A stretch of DNA of 64,000 nt, taken from positions 36,227,445-36,291,444 of the forward strand of contig OX352772.1 in the NCBI GenBank assembly GCA_947095535.1. Reading direction: 5' to 3'. The position numbers and the translations under genes are program-made. The notes below the pieces were generated by a model that made no database searches, was not told where the DNA came from, and saw only the letters and a program-made list of their open reading frames with translations. This stretch comes from Poecilobothrus nobilitatus. Lineage: Eukaryota > Arthropoda > Insecta > Diptera > Dolichopodidae. Positions 33,265 through 45,863 of the stretch are shown here, piece by piece. Position 1 is the stretch's first letter, and every line of letters starts with the position of its first letter.

Positions 33265-36245
33265 TAAAAAAAAAAAAAAATAAATTTAACATTAAACAGG
33301 CGAAATTGATTAGACTCAACCGAAAGAGAAAAGATTGTAAAAATACAGGTGCATAAGGAATATGTATAATAAGCTTAGATTAGCCATTTCAAACATTAAA
33401 TTATTAATATAAAATTAATAAAATGTAGAAGAATTTGATTCTCATTAATATCTTTGTACTTTATATATCGTTTATATAGCCAGAGAAATTTAATTGGATT
33501 AATAAAAGAGCGGCAGACATATTGGACCGATAGATATAGATAGATAGAAAGACCAAATTAAAAATGTCAAATTTTAGACTGTTACTTAAATGAACCAAAG
33601 GAAATTGGGAAAAACAAATCCAGCTCAAAAAAAAATTAATGGTAAAAGCAGAATAGATAATAAGTTCAGGGAAATACAGAAATTGAGGTTAATATATTAT
33701 AGATGAGCAGTACCCTTTCAATTAATAAACAGTATAGAACAGTTTTCTCAAGTATTAAATTTTTTTTTATATATGTATAGTAAAAATGGGGTGTGTTAAA
33801 AGATTTGAAATTTAAATAACAGCTTATCAGGGAATTTCTTGAATTATTTTTAAATTCTAATTAAGTATATTTTACTGGTTCGTCTCTTTTCATCAAAATC
33901 TCTTCAAATCATCTCGCTTTTTTTATCTTACAAGGATTTCAATTTTGTTTGGTTAGCGATAAAGAGAAAGGATATTTGAAAGGAAAAATCAATTTTAAAA
34001 TGAATTAGTAAAGGAGAAAGTAAATAAATATTAAAAAAAAAAAAAAAATTTTTTTTTTTGGGGAAAGTTCTTATTTCAAAATAAAAAGTGTAACAGCAGC
34101 TTTACAGACAGTTCTTAGAATTTTTTGTATTTTGTTTTTTTTTGTTTTTCTTAATTTGAATAAATTTTGTTTTTTTTAATCTTTTTTACAAAAACAGAAA
34201 AAAAAAGTATTGGTTTTGACATTTGAAACATTTTTATAAAAAAAAAAAAAAAAATTTATTGTAATAAAAAACATATAAAAATAAATATTTTTTCTTTTAT
34301 TTTTTAGTTTTTTTTTTTTTTTGTTTTATTTCTTATATTTTTTATATACATATTTTTAGTTAGTAGTTTTTGCTAGAAGAATCGATTAATTTAATTCGAT
34401 TCTTATCTTAAGACGATATACTGACAGGAAATGAAAAAAAAAATATTTATATACTTAAGTTATACAGAAAAAATATTTATTAGAAATGAATAAAAATGGT
34501 AGGAGTAGAAGTTAAAGAATTATAATCTATAACTATACATAAATATTATATTTAAAGTTCTATGGTTAAAAAATGTTTAACAAAAAAAAAATTTTTTTTT
34601 TAGTTTTTAAGACATTAACATTTTTAAGACAAAACATCAACCTTGAAATTTTTATTCTTATTTATTGAGATTCTTATTTAATGAAAATTTGAATTTTTGT
34701 CTCAAGGATAACATAATATATATATATTATATATGTATACATATAATAAATAATATGTATATATATATCCTATTACTTAGTAATTTTTTATTTTTGGGTT
34801 TTAAATATAAAAAATAGAATTGTAAGTGGACTAAATATTAAGTCCTGTTGACATAAAGTACTTAACTGTATTTTTTTTTATTAGGAAGTGTTTGACGTTA
34901 ATATGTAAAAAAAAAAAAAATGTTATTTTAATGCAGATTTTCTAAAAACAAAAAACCACTCCAAATGATAAATGAAAATAATTCTGATAAATTGATATAT
35001 TTATTTATATATATATAATGCGTGGTAAGAAGACCAGATACTTTATTCAACAAAAATATTGAGTCAATGTAAAAAGGTTATAGAATAGTCCTTATTTACA
35101 TAATGGTATATGTATCTATATAAATAGTTAATAGAATTTCCTAAATTTTTTCTTAGTGTTGTTAGGATATTTTTTAATATCTATAAGTAGTAGAAAAATA
35201 TTCTTTGTTTTTTTAACGGGAAAAATTTTTTTTTTTTTAGTGAAACCTAGAATTTTAATAAGCTATATAGACTATAAGCTTTTAATATCTTAAAACAGTA
35301 TTACATAATTACCTAATCCTAGACATGATTTTGTTATATTACGAGTATATAGTCAATATTACGTGATATAATTAAAAAAGTTTACATCAATTAAAATGCT
35401 TAATAAATAAAATTAAAAAAAAAAAAAAACGTTAAAATAGTTTGTTTTTTTTAAATAACATTAGTTATATAACTAAGTAAATAAGAAAATAACTATTTAT
35501 ATATGTACTTACACTTAAATCAAAACAAAAAAAAAAACGGCTCGAAAAGTATATGTAGGTTAATGAGTTTATTAACTTACAAATTAATATACTTAAGCGC
35601 TTTTTAATTGTTCTCTAAAAATTAATTGAAATTAACCCATAAAAAGCTTTGTTGATTAATAATAAAGTCATAGAAAATAAGTAAAAATAAATGTTTATCC
35701 TTTATTGATTTACCTTTATAATATCTATGAAAAAGTTAGTTTTAAAACATTTTAGTTAAGTCAAAATGATTTTGTTTAATTTCTTCATAAAAATTTTATA
35801 CTAACATTTTATACTCTTAGGTATTAAGTACTTCCGATACAAATACACTGGCTCTAAAAAAATATTTTTAGTTTTGTGTTAATACATAGAGATTAAAAGA
35901 GAAAAGTTTTTAATTAGAAATTAGAGATTGTTCTATTCATTTAGTCCTATATATTTATATTAAGTACTTATGTACACTATTATACACTATTTATATTATT
36001 ATGTATAATATAATAGTATTATATATAAAAAAATGAAGAACCTCAGTCATCATAAGTAGAAAGACGCCCCTAATTTATTATACTTTCCTAACATAATAAT
36101 ATAAATAAATAAGAAAAAGAAAAGGATTTATAGATAGCATGATAAATAAAAGAAAATATAAATTTGATCTTTCAAGAATTAATTTCAGGTGTTAATTTCC
36201 CTAAAATTTCTGGTGTATATTCATTTCTAATGTGCTTGTGCAGAA
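33265..36245. other. AT-rich non-coding DNA
   Basis: No coding sequence or recognised repeat. Many poly-A and poly-T runs, notably 34031-34060 and 34238-34330. Confidence 0.5.
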
Positions 36246-36266
36246 GTGCGTTTCATTTCTTACTTA

Positions 36267-36784
36267 AGGTCATTCTCCAATGTTGACGTTGGCGGCTGGC
36301 GTGTAACTTTTTTAAAGTTGAAGTTGAGCAATGTTTAAAACTTATGGCTTAACGTTGACCACTGAACTATTGACAGTTTTATTAAATAAACATTTCTTTT
36401 TTGTGTAGTTTTTTGTTTTTTTTTTTTTTGTAAAGAATAAAAAAAAGGTTTAAAGTACTTAAGTTATTGTGAAAATCAATATTTACTTTTGTTTTTAATT
36501 CTTAAAGGCTGGTTTTCATGAGAAAAAAGTATATACGAAATTGTTAGAGCATTGGGCAGAAGATACAAAAATGACATGTGTGTAAAAGAGGAAATTCTAT
36601 AAAAATATCGTTCAACGAACCAGCCTTTACTATCCATTTTTAAATTTAATTAGTATTTATTTAATGACACTTGACAGTTCACAGACATTTAAGTAACGTC
36701 ATCATTGGAGAAATAAAATACCGCTGGCGTGAAACTATTTTAAAGTTAAAGTTACATGCCAACGCCAGCATTGCAGAATGGTCT
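36267..36784. mobile_element. 518 bp inverted-repeat element inside G3
   Basis: Ends are inverted: left AGGTCATTCTCCAATGTTGA, CGTTGG; right, minus strand, AGACCATTCTGCAATGCTGG, CGTTGG. The inverted similarity continues further in (CTGGCGTGTAAC...TTTAAAGTT against GCCAACGCCAGC...TTTAAAGTTAAAG). Flanked by TTA on both sides (36264-36266 and 36785-36787), as expected for a 3 bp target duplication of the PIF/Harbinger type, though TTA is easily found by chance here. Confidence 0.75.
36505..36627. mobile_element. 123 bp miniature element nested inside the 518 bp element
   Basis: Ends AAGGCTGGTT (left) and AACCAGCCTT (right) are perfect 10 bp inverted repeats with TA on each side (36503-36504, 36628-36629), a Tc1/mariner-like signature. 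The interior, with GTATATACGAAATTGTTAGA, has no coding capacity. Confidence 0.7.
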
Positions 36785-37278
36785 TTAATCTCAGGTTGTT
36801 AAAAATTATTCGATGACAGATAAAGTAATTTTGAAATGACCGGATTAGAGTTTAATTATCTTAATGATGTCACAATTAGCGTTTCAAAATGCATATTTGA
36901 GTTAGCACAGTTAACTTTTTTAATCCTACTTGGGAAGTTGTGAGACAATTATCACAAACGTCAAAGTCATATGAACTGTCATTATTGTTTTTTTTTATTT
37001 CAAATTTTAATATTATAAACTTACGTACTGATAATGAAATAATTGAAAATGAAATTGTTCAATTGAACTTATAATACTTAAGTACTTAAAATTAAAATTT
37101 TCTTTTTAAAACTCCATTATTTGTTTGAAATAAATAAATGGTTTCCATCTAATTTTCAAATTTATATTTAACTCTAGTCGTTTCGAAATGGTAGAGAAAA
37201 AAGTTAACTTTGTATATGAGTGTCAAAACATTTTTCAACTTGTATATTGGCGTTAAGTAAGTAATGCTTTCTCTTCCA

Positions 37279-38935
37279 AACATCTTTTTTGACTTTTACA
37301 CTGTGTCGGAATTCGTCAAATATTAATGGTTATAGGTGGTTATAAGATAATGAAATTTAATATTTTTGTTTATAATATAAGAAAGATTTTTTTAACCATA
37401 GAACAACTAAAAACTCTTAATTAATATTTGATGAAATATCGGTATATATATAAAATAATTGATACAATTTGTATATATATGCTTATATATACAAACATAT
37501 AAATAGAAAATAAATTGATTCTTAAAATATTTTCTTTATTATTCTTATTTTTTTTTGTTCTTTAATTTTGTTTTTTTTTTTTTTTATTAAAATATTATTA
37601 TTACAATTTTATTTTTACATAATTATTAAAAGAAAGATCAGCCTTATCATCATCTCATCATCATTATTATAAATGAAAAAAAAAAAAAAAATGAAAACAA
37701 AAATCCTAACCTATATCACTTTACATTCATATCCATACATATCCATATAGACATATATAATATTATATACATACACGCACATTTTAATATTATACTGTTA
37801 TAAAGTTATTATATTATTATATATTTACTCCTTAACCAAAAATTTATATTATATACATAATAAATACACATTATATAAATATAATATAAATATTGTATAA
37901 TATAATATAGAAAGTTCGTTCCATATGAATGAAAATTAGCAGTTATAATATTATAGTCGTCATTATTGGTGAAAAGCATGATTTTTCTTACAACAGTAAT
38001 ATAATACAATATAATAAATATATATATCTAATGAATACAATATATATATAATAATAAAATTTGATTTTTTTTTTATTTTTAGTAAATAAATAAATAAATA
38101 AATAAATAAAATATATTAATAAAAATATAAAATGATAAAAAAAAATAAAATAAATGAAAAATAATACTTAGAAATAAAAAAAAATAAATAATATAACAAA
38201 AATAAATATGTTGGTACTTAAAAATAGATTAGTTAAAAATCCAATATATTATTATATACAATACAACATACATAGATGAGGAATATATAAATAAAAAATC
38301 AAATTTCAAAAATGAATATATCTAAATTATTGTGTTAAAAAAAAAAAAAAGAAATAAAAAAAAAGTGAAAAAAAAAAAGAAATATATAAAAAAAATAACT
38401 ATGAAATATAGATAAAATATACACCTATATATAATAAAAAAAAAAGTAATTGAAAAGTGAACACTAATTTATTGTTGTTTTTCTTCTGTTCTGTTTTTTT
38501 TTTTTTCTTTAATTATTACAAAAAATTATTTATAAAAATAAAATACGTATATTAATTATTAAAAAAAAAAAAAAAAAAAAAAAATATATATATATACTTT
38601 ATTTAATTACCGTTATTAAAATGCAAAAAATTAATTTAGTTATTAAAAAATCTGTTATATTTTAATTGTTGTTCTTAACCTATAAATTAATTTATCTTCT
38701 TGTTAACTACTATTTTTTAATACATATATACTTTGTTATATATATATATAAATATATATATATATATTTATTTTATTATAAATATTTTTTTTTTTTGTTA
38801 TAAATGTTCATAATATTATATAGAAATAGTACATCTTTATATATTTACATATATATATATATATATATATACAATAGTTAAATAAAAGTTATATACAAAT
38901 ATTAAATGTTATAATTTAATAGAAAGTTTATTTAT

Positions 38936-38966
<31 letters not shown>

Positions 38967-39912
38967 CACAACTAATAAAATTATTTTGTTGTTATATTTA
39001 GTAAATTATTAGTTAATTAATTTAATAAATTAATTGGTGTAGAATATTATAATATTCCAGTTACATATATATATTTATATATATTTATATTTAATTTTTT
39101 CTTTTTTTATATAACTAGTTAAAATATATAAAAATCAAAATTTTTCTAGATAAATTAAAAATTAAAAAAAAATTAAGAAACAAAATGTATTTGCCGGGTA
39201 AATATAAAAATAGAAAAAAAAAAAAATTCTTTTTTAAAATAAATATTAAAAAAAAAACACAATTTTAATTTTTTTTTTCTTTGTTTTAAATTAAAAAAAA
39301 AATCACTTGGTTTTTTTTGTTATTTATTTTATAATTTTTTTTTTTTCTATTCACTTTGATGTTTTCATTATAATACAGGGTGCAATAAACTTTATAAATT
39401 AATTAATTTTTATTTTTGCTTTTTTTTTTCTTAAATTTAACAACACAAAAAAAAAACAAGTTTTAATAATGTTGTATTATTTGTTATGAATAAAATGGTA
39501 TTTTTATGCGCACAGTTAATTTTTATTTTTATTAACTCTTTATATACTTAAGCGTTAAGGTAAAAAATATTTAAATACGTACTTAATTAAAATATATGGT
39601 ATTAAAATTTAAAATACAATCATTAAAAAAAAATTAGTTACTTAATTGTGTTGAGAAGAATTAAAGTTACTGCAATATTTTAAAAGTTACTGCAAGCAAT
39701 CTTAACAAAAGTAACCCCAATTTGAACAATTAAAATTGTCTGTATCTAAGTACTTATTTAAAGTTTCATTTTAATAAAAAGAATTAAAATTACATTGAAA
39801 ATAATAATATACTTATTCAAATTAAAAAAAAAAATTAATCAATTACGTATCTGCTGAAACAAAATTAAATTAGCTGTGATTATAATAATTTATAATTTTC
39901 TTCTTTTTAAAT
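37279..39912. other. Extremely AT-rich, low-complexity DNA
   Basis: No coding sequence. Simple repeats dominate: (AAAT)n at about 38084-38110, A24 at 38561-38584, (TA)n at about 38849-38870, A27 at 38940-38966. Confidence 0.6.
38940..38966 (+). repeat. 27-base poly-A tract
   Basis: The longest uninterrupted A run in the window. No poly-A-tailed element is recognisable immediately upstream. Confidence 0.95.
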
Positions 39913-41262
39913 AAATAGGGTAAACTGGGGTAGATTCGGCACGATTTTTTGAAATATTTTATTTTACTTAACAAATCTTTTGAGATATTCATATAATACA
40001 TAATACAAAAATTTTGAATGTATTCAAAGCTTAAATTATTGCATTTAATTCTATTTTCTTTTATTTATATAATATTCGATATATTAAGAAGAGTAAATCA
40101 GTTTGATTCATGTGGCCCTTACAAGGGTAATCTTAGCTTTTTAATATATAAAATATTTACTTAAGTATGTATAATAAAAATGTATGAAAAAGGAATATTA
40201 TTTTTTTTTTTTCCTAAGGGAGGTGGGAATCGTTTAAAAACGAAGAATGCCTTCCTTGGTAGTGTTAGAATCTTATTAATTAAATTCAGCTCCCTTTTTA
40301 ACCAATATAATGGCATAAAATCTCTAACTGCTAACGTAGTATATTTGCCAAAGATTAGGTATAGGAGATGATAGGACAATGATGCGGGAATTATAAATTG
40401 GAGAGTAAGATTGTTAGAGAACAATGAATCCGCCTATTATTATTATTATTATGGAATAAATAGCTTTCAATAAATAGTTATAACATACCATACTATATAA
40501 TTAACACCTTTTGGCATAAACTAATTAAAGGCACCTCCACTGTAACCGTATAAAGTAACTAAACTGCTATAATTTCGTCCTATGTGTGTATTATCGTCTT
40601 AAGACAGATTTTTAGTTATAACTTCGTTAAATATTTAAATAAAATTAAAGTAAGCGATGCAAAAGATTTTGTAATGTTTCTATTGTAATTTTTTAAAATT
40701 TCGCGTCAAGTTCTCTTTTTGATGGTTTTTAAATTCATTTAAAAAAAGTAAGTGGCATGAATAGTGTTAAAACTGTTGTTGTAAAAATTCTCTACAAAAG
40801 TTCTTGATTAAAAAAAAAAAATGTTTATTGTGTCAGTCAAAAATTTAAGTTGGTAAGGTAATATTTTAATTACAAACAATAAATATACGCTTAAATTTCT
40901 TTTATTAATTTTTAATTGGTTTGCAAAATGTAGTTATTATAATAAAAACAAATTCGGTCGGAATAAGAAACATTATTTTGTATTTAATATTGACCTATAA
41001 GACGGAATTATGTTTTTAGATAGCTCTTTTTTAAATTATTTTATTACTCCTTAAAACACTTTTTTTTAAATTAATATCAGAATTTGAAACTTTTTTTATT
41101 AAATAATGTAAAAACTATTTATGGTCCTATACTTTTTTAACAAATTATTATGTTACATCTAAAAAAAGTTTAGGTCGATTTTAGGTACATAGAATAGGTC
41201 GATGTTAGGATCATTAGTACTTTATGCTTGTTTTTGATTATTACGAATATTTACTTAGGAAA
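39913..41262. other. Non-coding DNA with transposon fragments
   Basis: 40205-40345 is a second copy of the peptide-coding repeat of 23905-24022; on the minus strand it reads KYTTLAVRDFMPLYWLKRE and LTLPRKAFFVFKRFPPP. GGGTAAACTGGGGTAGATTC at 39919-39938 recurs only loosely in reverse near 42180-42205. ATTTCGTCCTAT at about 40573 is inverted relative to 41606-41617, bracketing the HTH relic. Confidence 0.4.
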
Positions 41263-41568
41263 ATGTTTAAGAGAAGAAACTATAATATTGAAAGGTTACA
41301 GGAGGCATTAAAAGCCGTTCAAAATAATGAAATTTCGGCATATACAGCCAGTCAAAAATTTGGAATACCGAAATCTATTCTATTAAATAATAAAAAATAT
41401 AATGGTAAAATTCGACATATAGTAAAACAAACCGTTATAAGCAATGTTGAAGAAGAAAAAATTGTTAAATTTTTTATGACTTACGATTTTAATTTAATTA
41501 ATTTTGTTAAAATAGATATTTATACTGAAGTATTTAGTTATTTAATGTTGAATTTTAAAAATATTTAA
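41263..41568 (+). pseudogene. Pipsqueak-type helix-turn-helix relic, probably a pogo/Tigger-like transposase N terminus
   Basis: From Met 41263 the frame reads MFKRRNYNIERLQEALKAVQ, then NNEISAYTASQKFGIPKSIL. This is the psq-type HTH: a first helix L-x-x-A-x-x-A-V, the N-G/N-E-I-S/x turn, A-S-x-K-F-G-I-P and the recognition helix. About 20 residues later VISNVEEEKIVKFFMTYD resembles the start of the second, CENP-B-type helix-turn-helix found after the psq HTH in pogo/Tigger transposases. The frame then ends after about 100 codons with no DDE catalytic domain. It is flanked by an inverted ATTTCGTCCTAT/ATAGGACGAAAT pair (about 40573 and 41606). A psq domain also occurs in host regulators such as pipsqueak and bric-a-brac, so a captured host exon cannot be excluded. 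Confidence 0.6.
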
Positions 41569-41921
41569 ATGAATGGTTTTTTCATTGAAATGGTTTCATT
41601 TCTATAGGACGAAATTAGGTACAGCAATAGGCCGATAATTGGAAAATTAAATTTTTTGACGGACGAAATTATTACAACCTACCAAAATTTTTTAAATTAA
41701 TTTATTTTATTTATTTTAATTTTAATTACGAAAATAAGAACGCAGTTAAGAAGGCGGAAAGCCTAACATTTCATAAAATATATATGTACTTTTATACAGT
41801 TTTTCCTTAAAAATATTTTGAATTAGTCGGTTTTATGCTATGACTGAAAAAAATAGGACAATAATATAGCCGTTTACCGTATTATTAAAAATAACTATTA
41901 TTATTATTTTATGTTTATATG
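41569..41921. other. Non-coding flank of the HTH relic
   Basis: Contains the right-hand copy of ATAGGACGAAAT (41606-41617) and another GACGAAATTATTACAACC at about 41662. No catalytic-domain coding sequence could be recognised in any frame. Confidence 0.4.
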
Positions 41922-41993
41922 ATCTGACCGGGATTTAAGTTTAAGACCTTTCTTAAGATTGAAAGGCTGGCAACTTAACCACTACGTCATGAG
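41922..41993 (-). mobile_element. tRNA-like fragment, SINE family 2, degraded
   Basis: Minus strand: ACTCATGACGTAGTGGTTAA (A-box-like TAGTGGTTAAG), then AAAGGTCTTAAACTTAAATC with a ruined B box, then CCCGGTCAGA. The 3' part aligns with the better-preserved copy at 52652-52722 (AAGGTCTCGGGTTCAAACCC, CGGTCAGCTCA). Confidence 0.45.
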
Positions 41994-44049
41994 TTATTAT
42001 TATTTATCAAAATATTTAGCTTGAATATCAAAAAAAAAGAAAATCATGTATAATTTTACTAATTATGAAAAGTGAAATCTGCCAACAAATGATGTAGTTA
42101 GTACTACAAAAAATGAAATGTGTAAAAATTATTATTTATGAACATTTGTGCAACAAAAATACCAATGCTGAATGTATCCTGATGCCGCGTGTTACCCTAG
42201 TCTATTCTATACGCTAAAATTTATTTAAAACTCAATTTATTTTTTTTATTTATAAATTTGATGAAGTACTTTCATGTATTTGATTTCAGCTTATCTTGGC
42301 TTTAAATTATGTATTTTAATATTAAAACTAATTTGAAACATTTAATTTAGTTTCAATCAATCGGTTATCCTAAAATGCAGAAGAAACTTCATTGACATTT
42401 TCATTACATAAAAATGCAAGCCTGGTGCAATTTGTAACAATTTGAAAGAAAATAATTTAGTATGTTATTCTCTTTTTAATATCATTTTTTCTTTCATTTC
42501 CATCTTATTCTATAATTCAGTATATTGTAGGTAATTTATACAATCACAGTTTAGTATAAAGAAGTTTCCTCTTGGTTTTGTCATAATTCAGTATAAAGAA
42601 ATTTTCTTTTAGTTTTTGATTAGGTTGATAAAAAAAAACTAAAACTTTACGAATGGAATTTGTCTATAAATATTGCATAGAAAAACCATATGACTTTAAA
42701 AATAAATACGTATACTTATGACATAAATAGTTAATTATGACTATTTAAATATACACTTAAGTTATTATATGTATTTATCTCTAATTCATTAAATTTCATT
42801 CACAATATCTTAATTAAATAAAGTTTTTTTATCTGTAAGTATTTGAAATATTTATTTATTGTATAAAAATAACTAATAAGTAATTAAGTATAATATGTAG
42901 TATTTAATTGAAAATAAGTAAAAGGAAAATTTTAATTTTGAACATGTTGAGATTATTAGAAAATCTTTATATATGTAAGTATAACTATAGATAAAATATT
43001 AGTAACATCAACCCACATACATGTTAAGAAAATTTGCTTTTCAAAGAAAAAGGATATTGATAGTTTAATGTAGGGATTATGTTGACTTCCAAAAAAACAT
43101 AAAATTAATAATAGACAGAAATAAGATTAACCATAAAAACAAGTTAATGTACTTAGAATGTTATGTTAAATTAAAGCTAATAAACTCTAAATAAAATACA
43201 TACCAATATTATTACTTATAAAATAATAAAATTTTACAATTTATTTTAAATTTGTTTTTAATAAATGAAATAATTAATTATTACCTAAGTATAAACTATC
43301 CCGGATTATCATCCTGGGTTTACCAACATAAGATCAAAGTTCCTTTTAAAATTGAAAATATCAACATTATTATTACAGGTTTAATTTTGACGTATGAACG
43401 TATAAATTTACAGTTTCAAAAAAATTATTATATTAATTTTATTGCATCCTTGTATTATTTAATTTTTTTTATGCAATTTTTGACATATTTTATTGTTTCA
43501 TTGTATATGTATGTATTTAAATTTACCTACTTATTGCAAAAAAATGTCGCTTTTTTTTTTTTTTATTTAAATACCAAACTTCATAATTTTTTTTTATTTT
43601 ATTGTTGTTGTTGCTCAGTTGATGTTTAAATAATTTAACCTTGACCATCATCAGAATGTAAAAAGTTAATATGTACCTACATAAGTTTTTTTTAGTTCTT
43701 TTTCCGAAATAATACAAAAATATATAAAAAAAATAAATAAAATCTATTTTTGTATATTTTGTATAAAAATTTACGCTTAAGAAATTTTTTTCATTTTTAT
43801 TTTTAACATAACAGATGTTTCTTTTTTTATGTGTTTGTTGTATTTCATTCATAATCTATACATATTCAAATAAGTATACTTTAAAATCAGTGAGGTGACA
43901 TGGTTACAGACTGGTTTATGTATTATTTAATTATTTATACATATCTAATTTAAAAAAATTGTTTTCTTATTAAAATATATAGTTAATCTGTATTTTTATC
44001 ATAAATAACTGTTGCAGCGAATTAAACTAAGCTAAGGATCTAATACGAA
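41994..44049. other. AT-rich non-coding DNA
   Basis: No supported gene. A 125-codon open frame at 43252-43629 is rich in F, I and Y, as expected of chance translation of T-rich DNA. Confidence 0.5.
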
Positions 44050-44590
44050 AGCTGGTTTATCAAAATCCGGTTTTTTAAAATCCCGCTCTTTGAGATCCTG
44101 TTTTTTCGGGTTTGTTGTTTATTTTTATTTATTGTTTTGATTTCAATATATGGACTTGGTCCTGATTTTTATTCCAACTCTAAAATTCCGCTTAATTCAG
44201 AATCGTTCATATGCATAAATAATAATAAAATAATAATCATATATATAAATACTCTGCAAAAAGAGAATAGTCAAATTTTAAATCCCCCCTAATTCAATTT
44301 AATTAGTTCAATAGATATGATAAAAAATTCAAAACTTAAAATAATATTTTGAACGACCATTTAACACACTTAATGACGTCATCGAGAACCGACACCTTGA
44401 CAAAACAGTTTTATTCGTATCCAAGTATACTTATTTGTGCAAAACTTGAAAGAAATAGAGTGCGGAAGCTAAAGTAAAGTTTAGCTAAATATTTTGAAAA
44501 AGTGAAAAAACCGAATTTTTAGCAAGAGCGGGATTTTAATAAAGCGGATTTTAAAAATCCGAATTATGTTAAAACCGGATAACGGTAGGC
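44050..44590. mobile_element. Inverted-repeat element of about 540 bp
   Basis: Left CTGGTTTATCAAAATCCGGT, then TTAAAATCCCGCTCTT; right, minus strand, TATCCGGTTTTAACATAATT, CGGATTTTTAAAATCCGC and TTAAAATCCCGCTCTT. The same motif (AATCCGGTTTT / AAATCC) recurs several times within each end. No coding capacity; boundaries approximate; no target duplication identified. Confidence 0.6.
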
Positions 44591-45766
44591 GGGCGTTCGA
44601 TATGCTCCCCTGAACTAAGCATTAATTTCAAACTGTATGTTCTAAGTCCTCATATAGAAAAAGTTTACTAGTATTGTGGTGTAATATTGCATATTACTTA
44701 ATTATAGAAAAACAAATTGTAATTTTAACTGAAATATAAAATCTAATCTTGTTAACTAAAATTTATATTCGAATTTATTTTCTAAAGTCACTAAGTACTC
44801 GTGACTGTTTATATTGTATTGTATCTATAAGAAAAGTTATTTTATTGCTCTGAATATTTTGCTCTCATATTTTGATTATTGTCACTCCAAAATCCTTCTT
44901 ATTATTTAACCGTCGTATTGCAAATGGGGGCGTTAGAAATTTTTTTTTTTTGATTACAACTAATAGACGAAAAGAATTATGTGTTTCCCTTTTAATGGTT
45001 TTATTTTTTAACATCGTCAATCTTATTTTTCAGTTCAGTATAATAACGGAATTATTATTTTTTAATATGATGTGTATAACATAGTGTATATACATATGTA
45101 TATCTTTGAATATTATTTGCCTTCGGCACTGATAATAATATTTGATTTGACATTCTTTTAGTTTTTTTTTTTTTTTAAGGTCGATTACTCATATTGCTTT
45201 TTTATGTTTATTTATGATGCACATGATGAATTCAGATATTGTTTAGAGTAATTTTTCAGTAATTTTGTTAGTTTTTTTTTTTTCTTTTGTAGTAATTTCT
45301 TAGTATTGCCAGATTTAATTAAATAAATGAATCATAAACAAAGTTTTATTATTTTGGATTTTTTTTATCTAGGAAAAAAAAAATGTTAATTCTTAAGGAA
45401 TGTATAAACAGTTTTCTTTTCTAATATTTATTTACTTAAAAGTATAACCCTTAAAGACTCGTATAAATTATATAATAAGCATAGCTATATTTTTTTAGTT
45501 ACATATGTAAATATTCTTTTTAGATTAAAGTTTTAGTTTAAATATATCTAACTAGGTACCTACATACATATATATAAACAAATATTTTCCTTTTTTAAAA
45601 ATAGATTTTTATTTCTTTATAAAAGTATATAATGTACTAAATTACTGTTATAGCGTTATAGGTACTTAAGATGAATTTTCATATTTTAGAAATAAAATCC
45701 AATAAAATGAAGTTAATATTTATAAATTGATTTAATACTTTTTTGTTATACAACAATGAATCGAAT
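44591..45766. other. AT-rich non-coding DNA
   Basis: Nothing recognised. Confidence 0.5.
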
Positions 45767-45863
45767 GCATAAAACTGAGCTAAGAACTTAAAGCTCACTT
45801 TTTTAAACAAAATTACGAGTTGAAGCGAATTTGAGTTCAAGCTCAGTTTTTTGCATTTAAACC
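45767..45863. repeat. Hairpin-forming repeat of about 97 bp
   Basis: GCATAAAACTGAGCTAAGAA on the left and, inverted, GAGTTCAAGCTCAGTTTTTT, GCAT on the right. Could be a minimal MITE; target duplication not resolved. Confidence 0.5.

Larger units (their letters stand above)
36246..37278 (+). mobile_element. Family G element, copy G3, split by a nested insertion
   Basis: The left 20 bases (AGTGCGTTTCATTTCTTACT) match the family terminus; after the insertion, 36788 onward contains GATGACAGATAAAGTAATTT, GTTAACTTTTTTAATCC, TTTGAAATAAATAAATG and CTAGTCGTTTCGAAATGGTA in the family order, ending near CTTCCAAAC. Subtracting the 518 bp insertion leaves about 512 bp, in line with G1. Confidence 0.75.

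Noticed and set aside
43252..43629. 125-codon frame, possible membrane protein
   Set aside because: Composition (F, I, Y, L, K, N) is that expected of T-rich DNA; no start context, domain or splice support, and an overlapping frame of similar length exists on the other strand.
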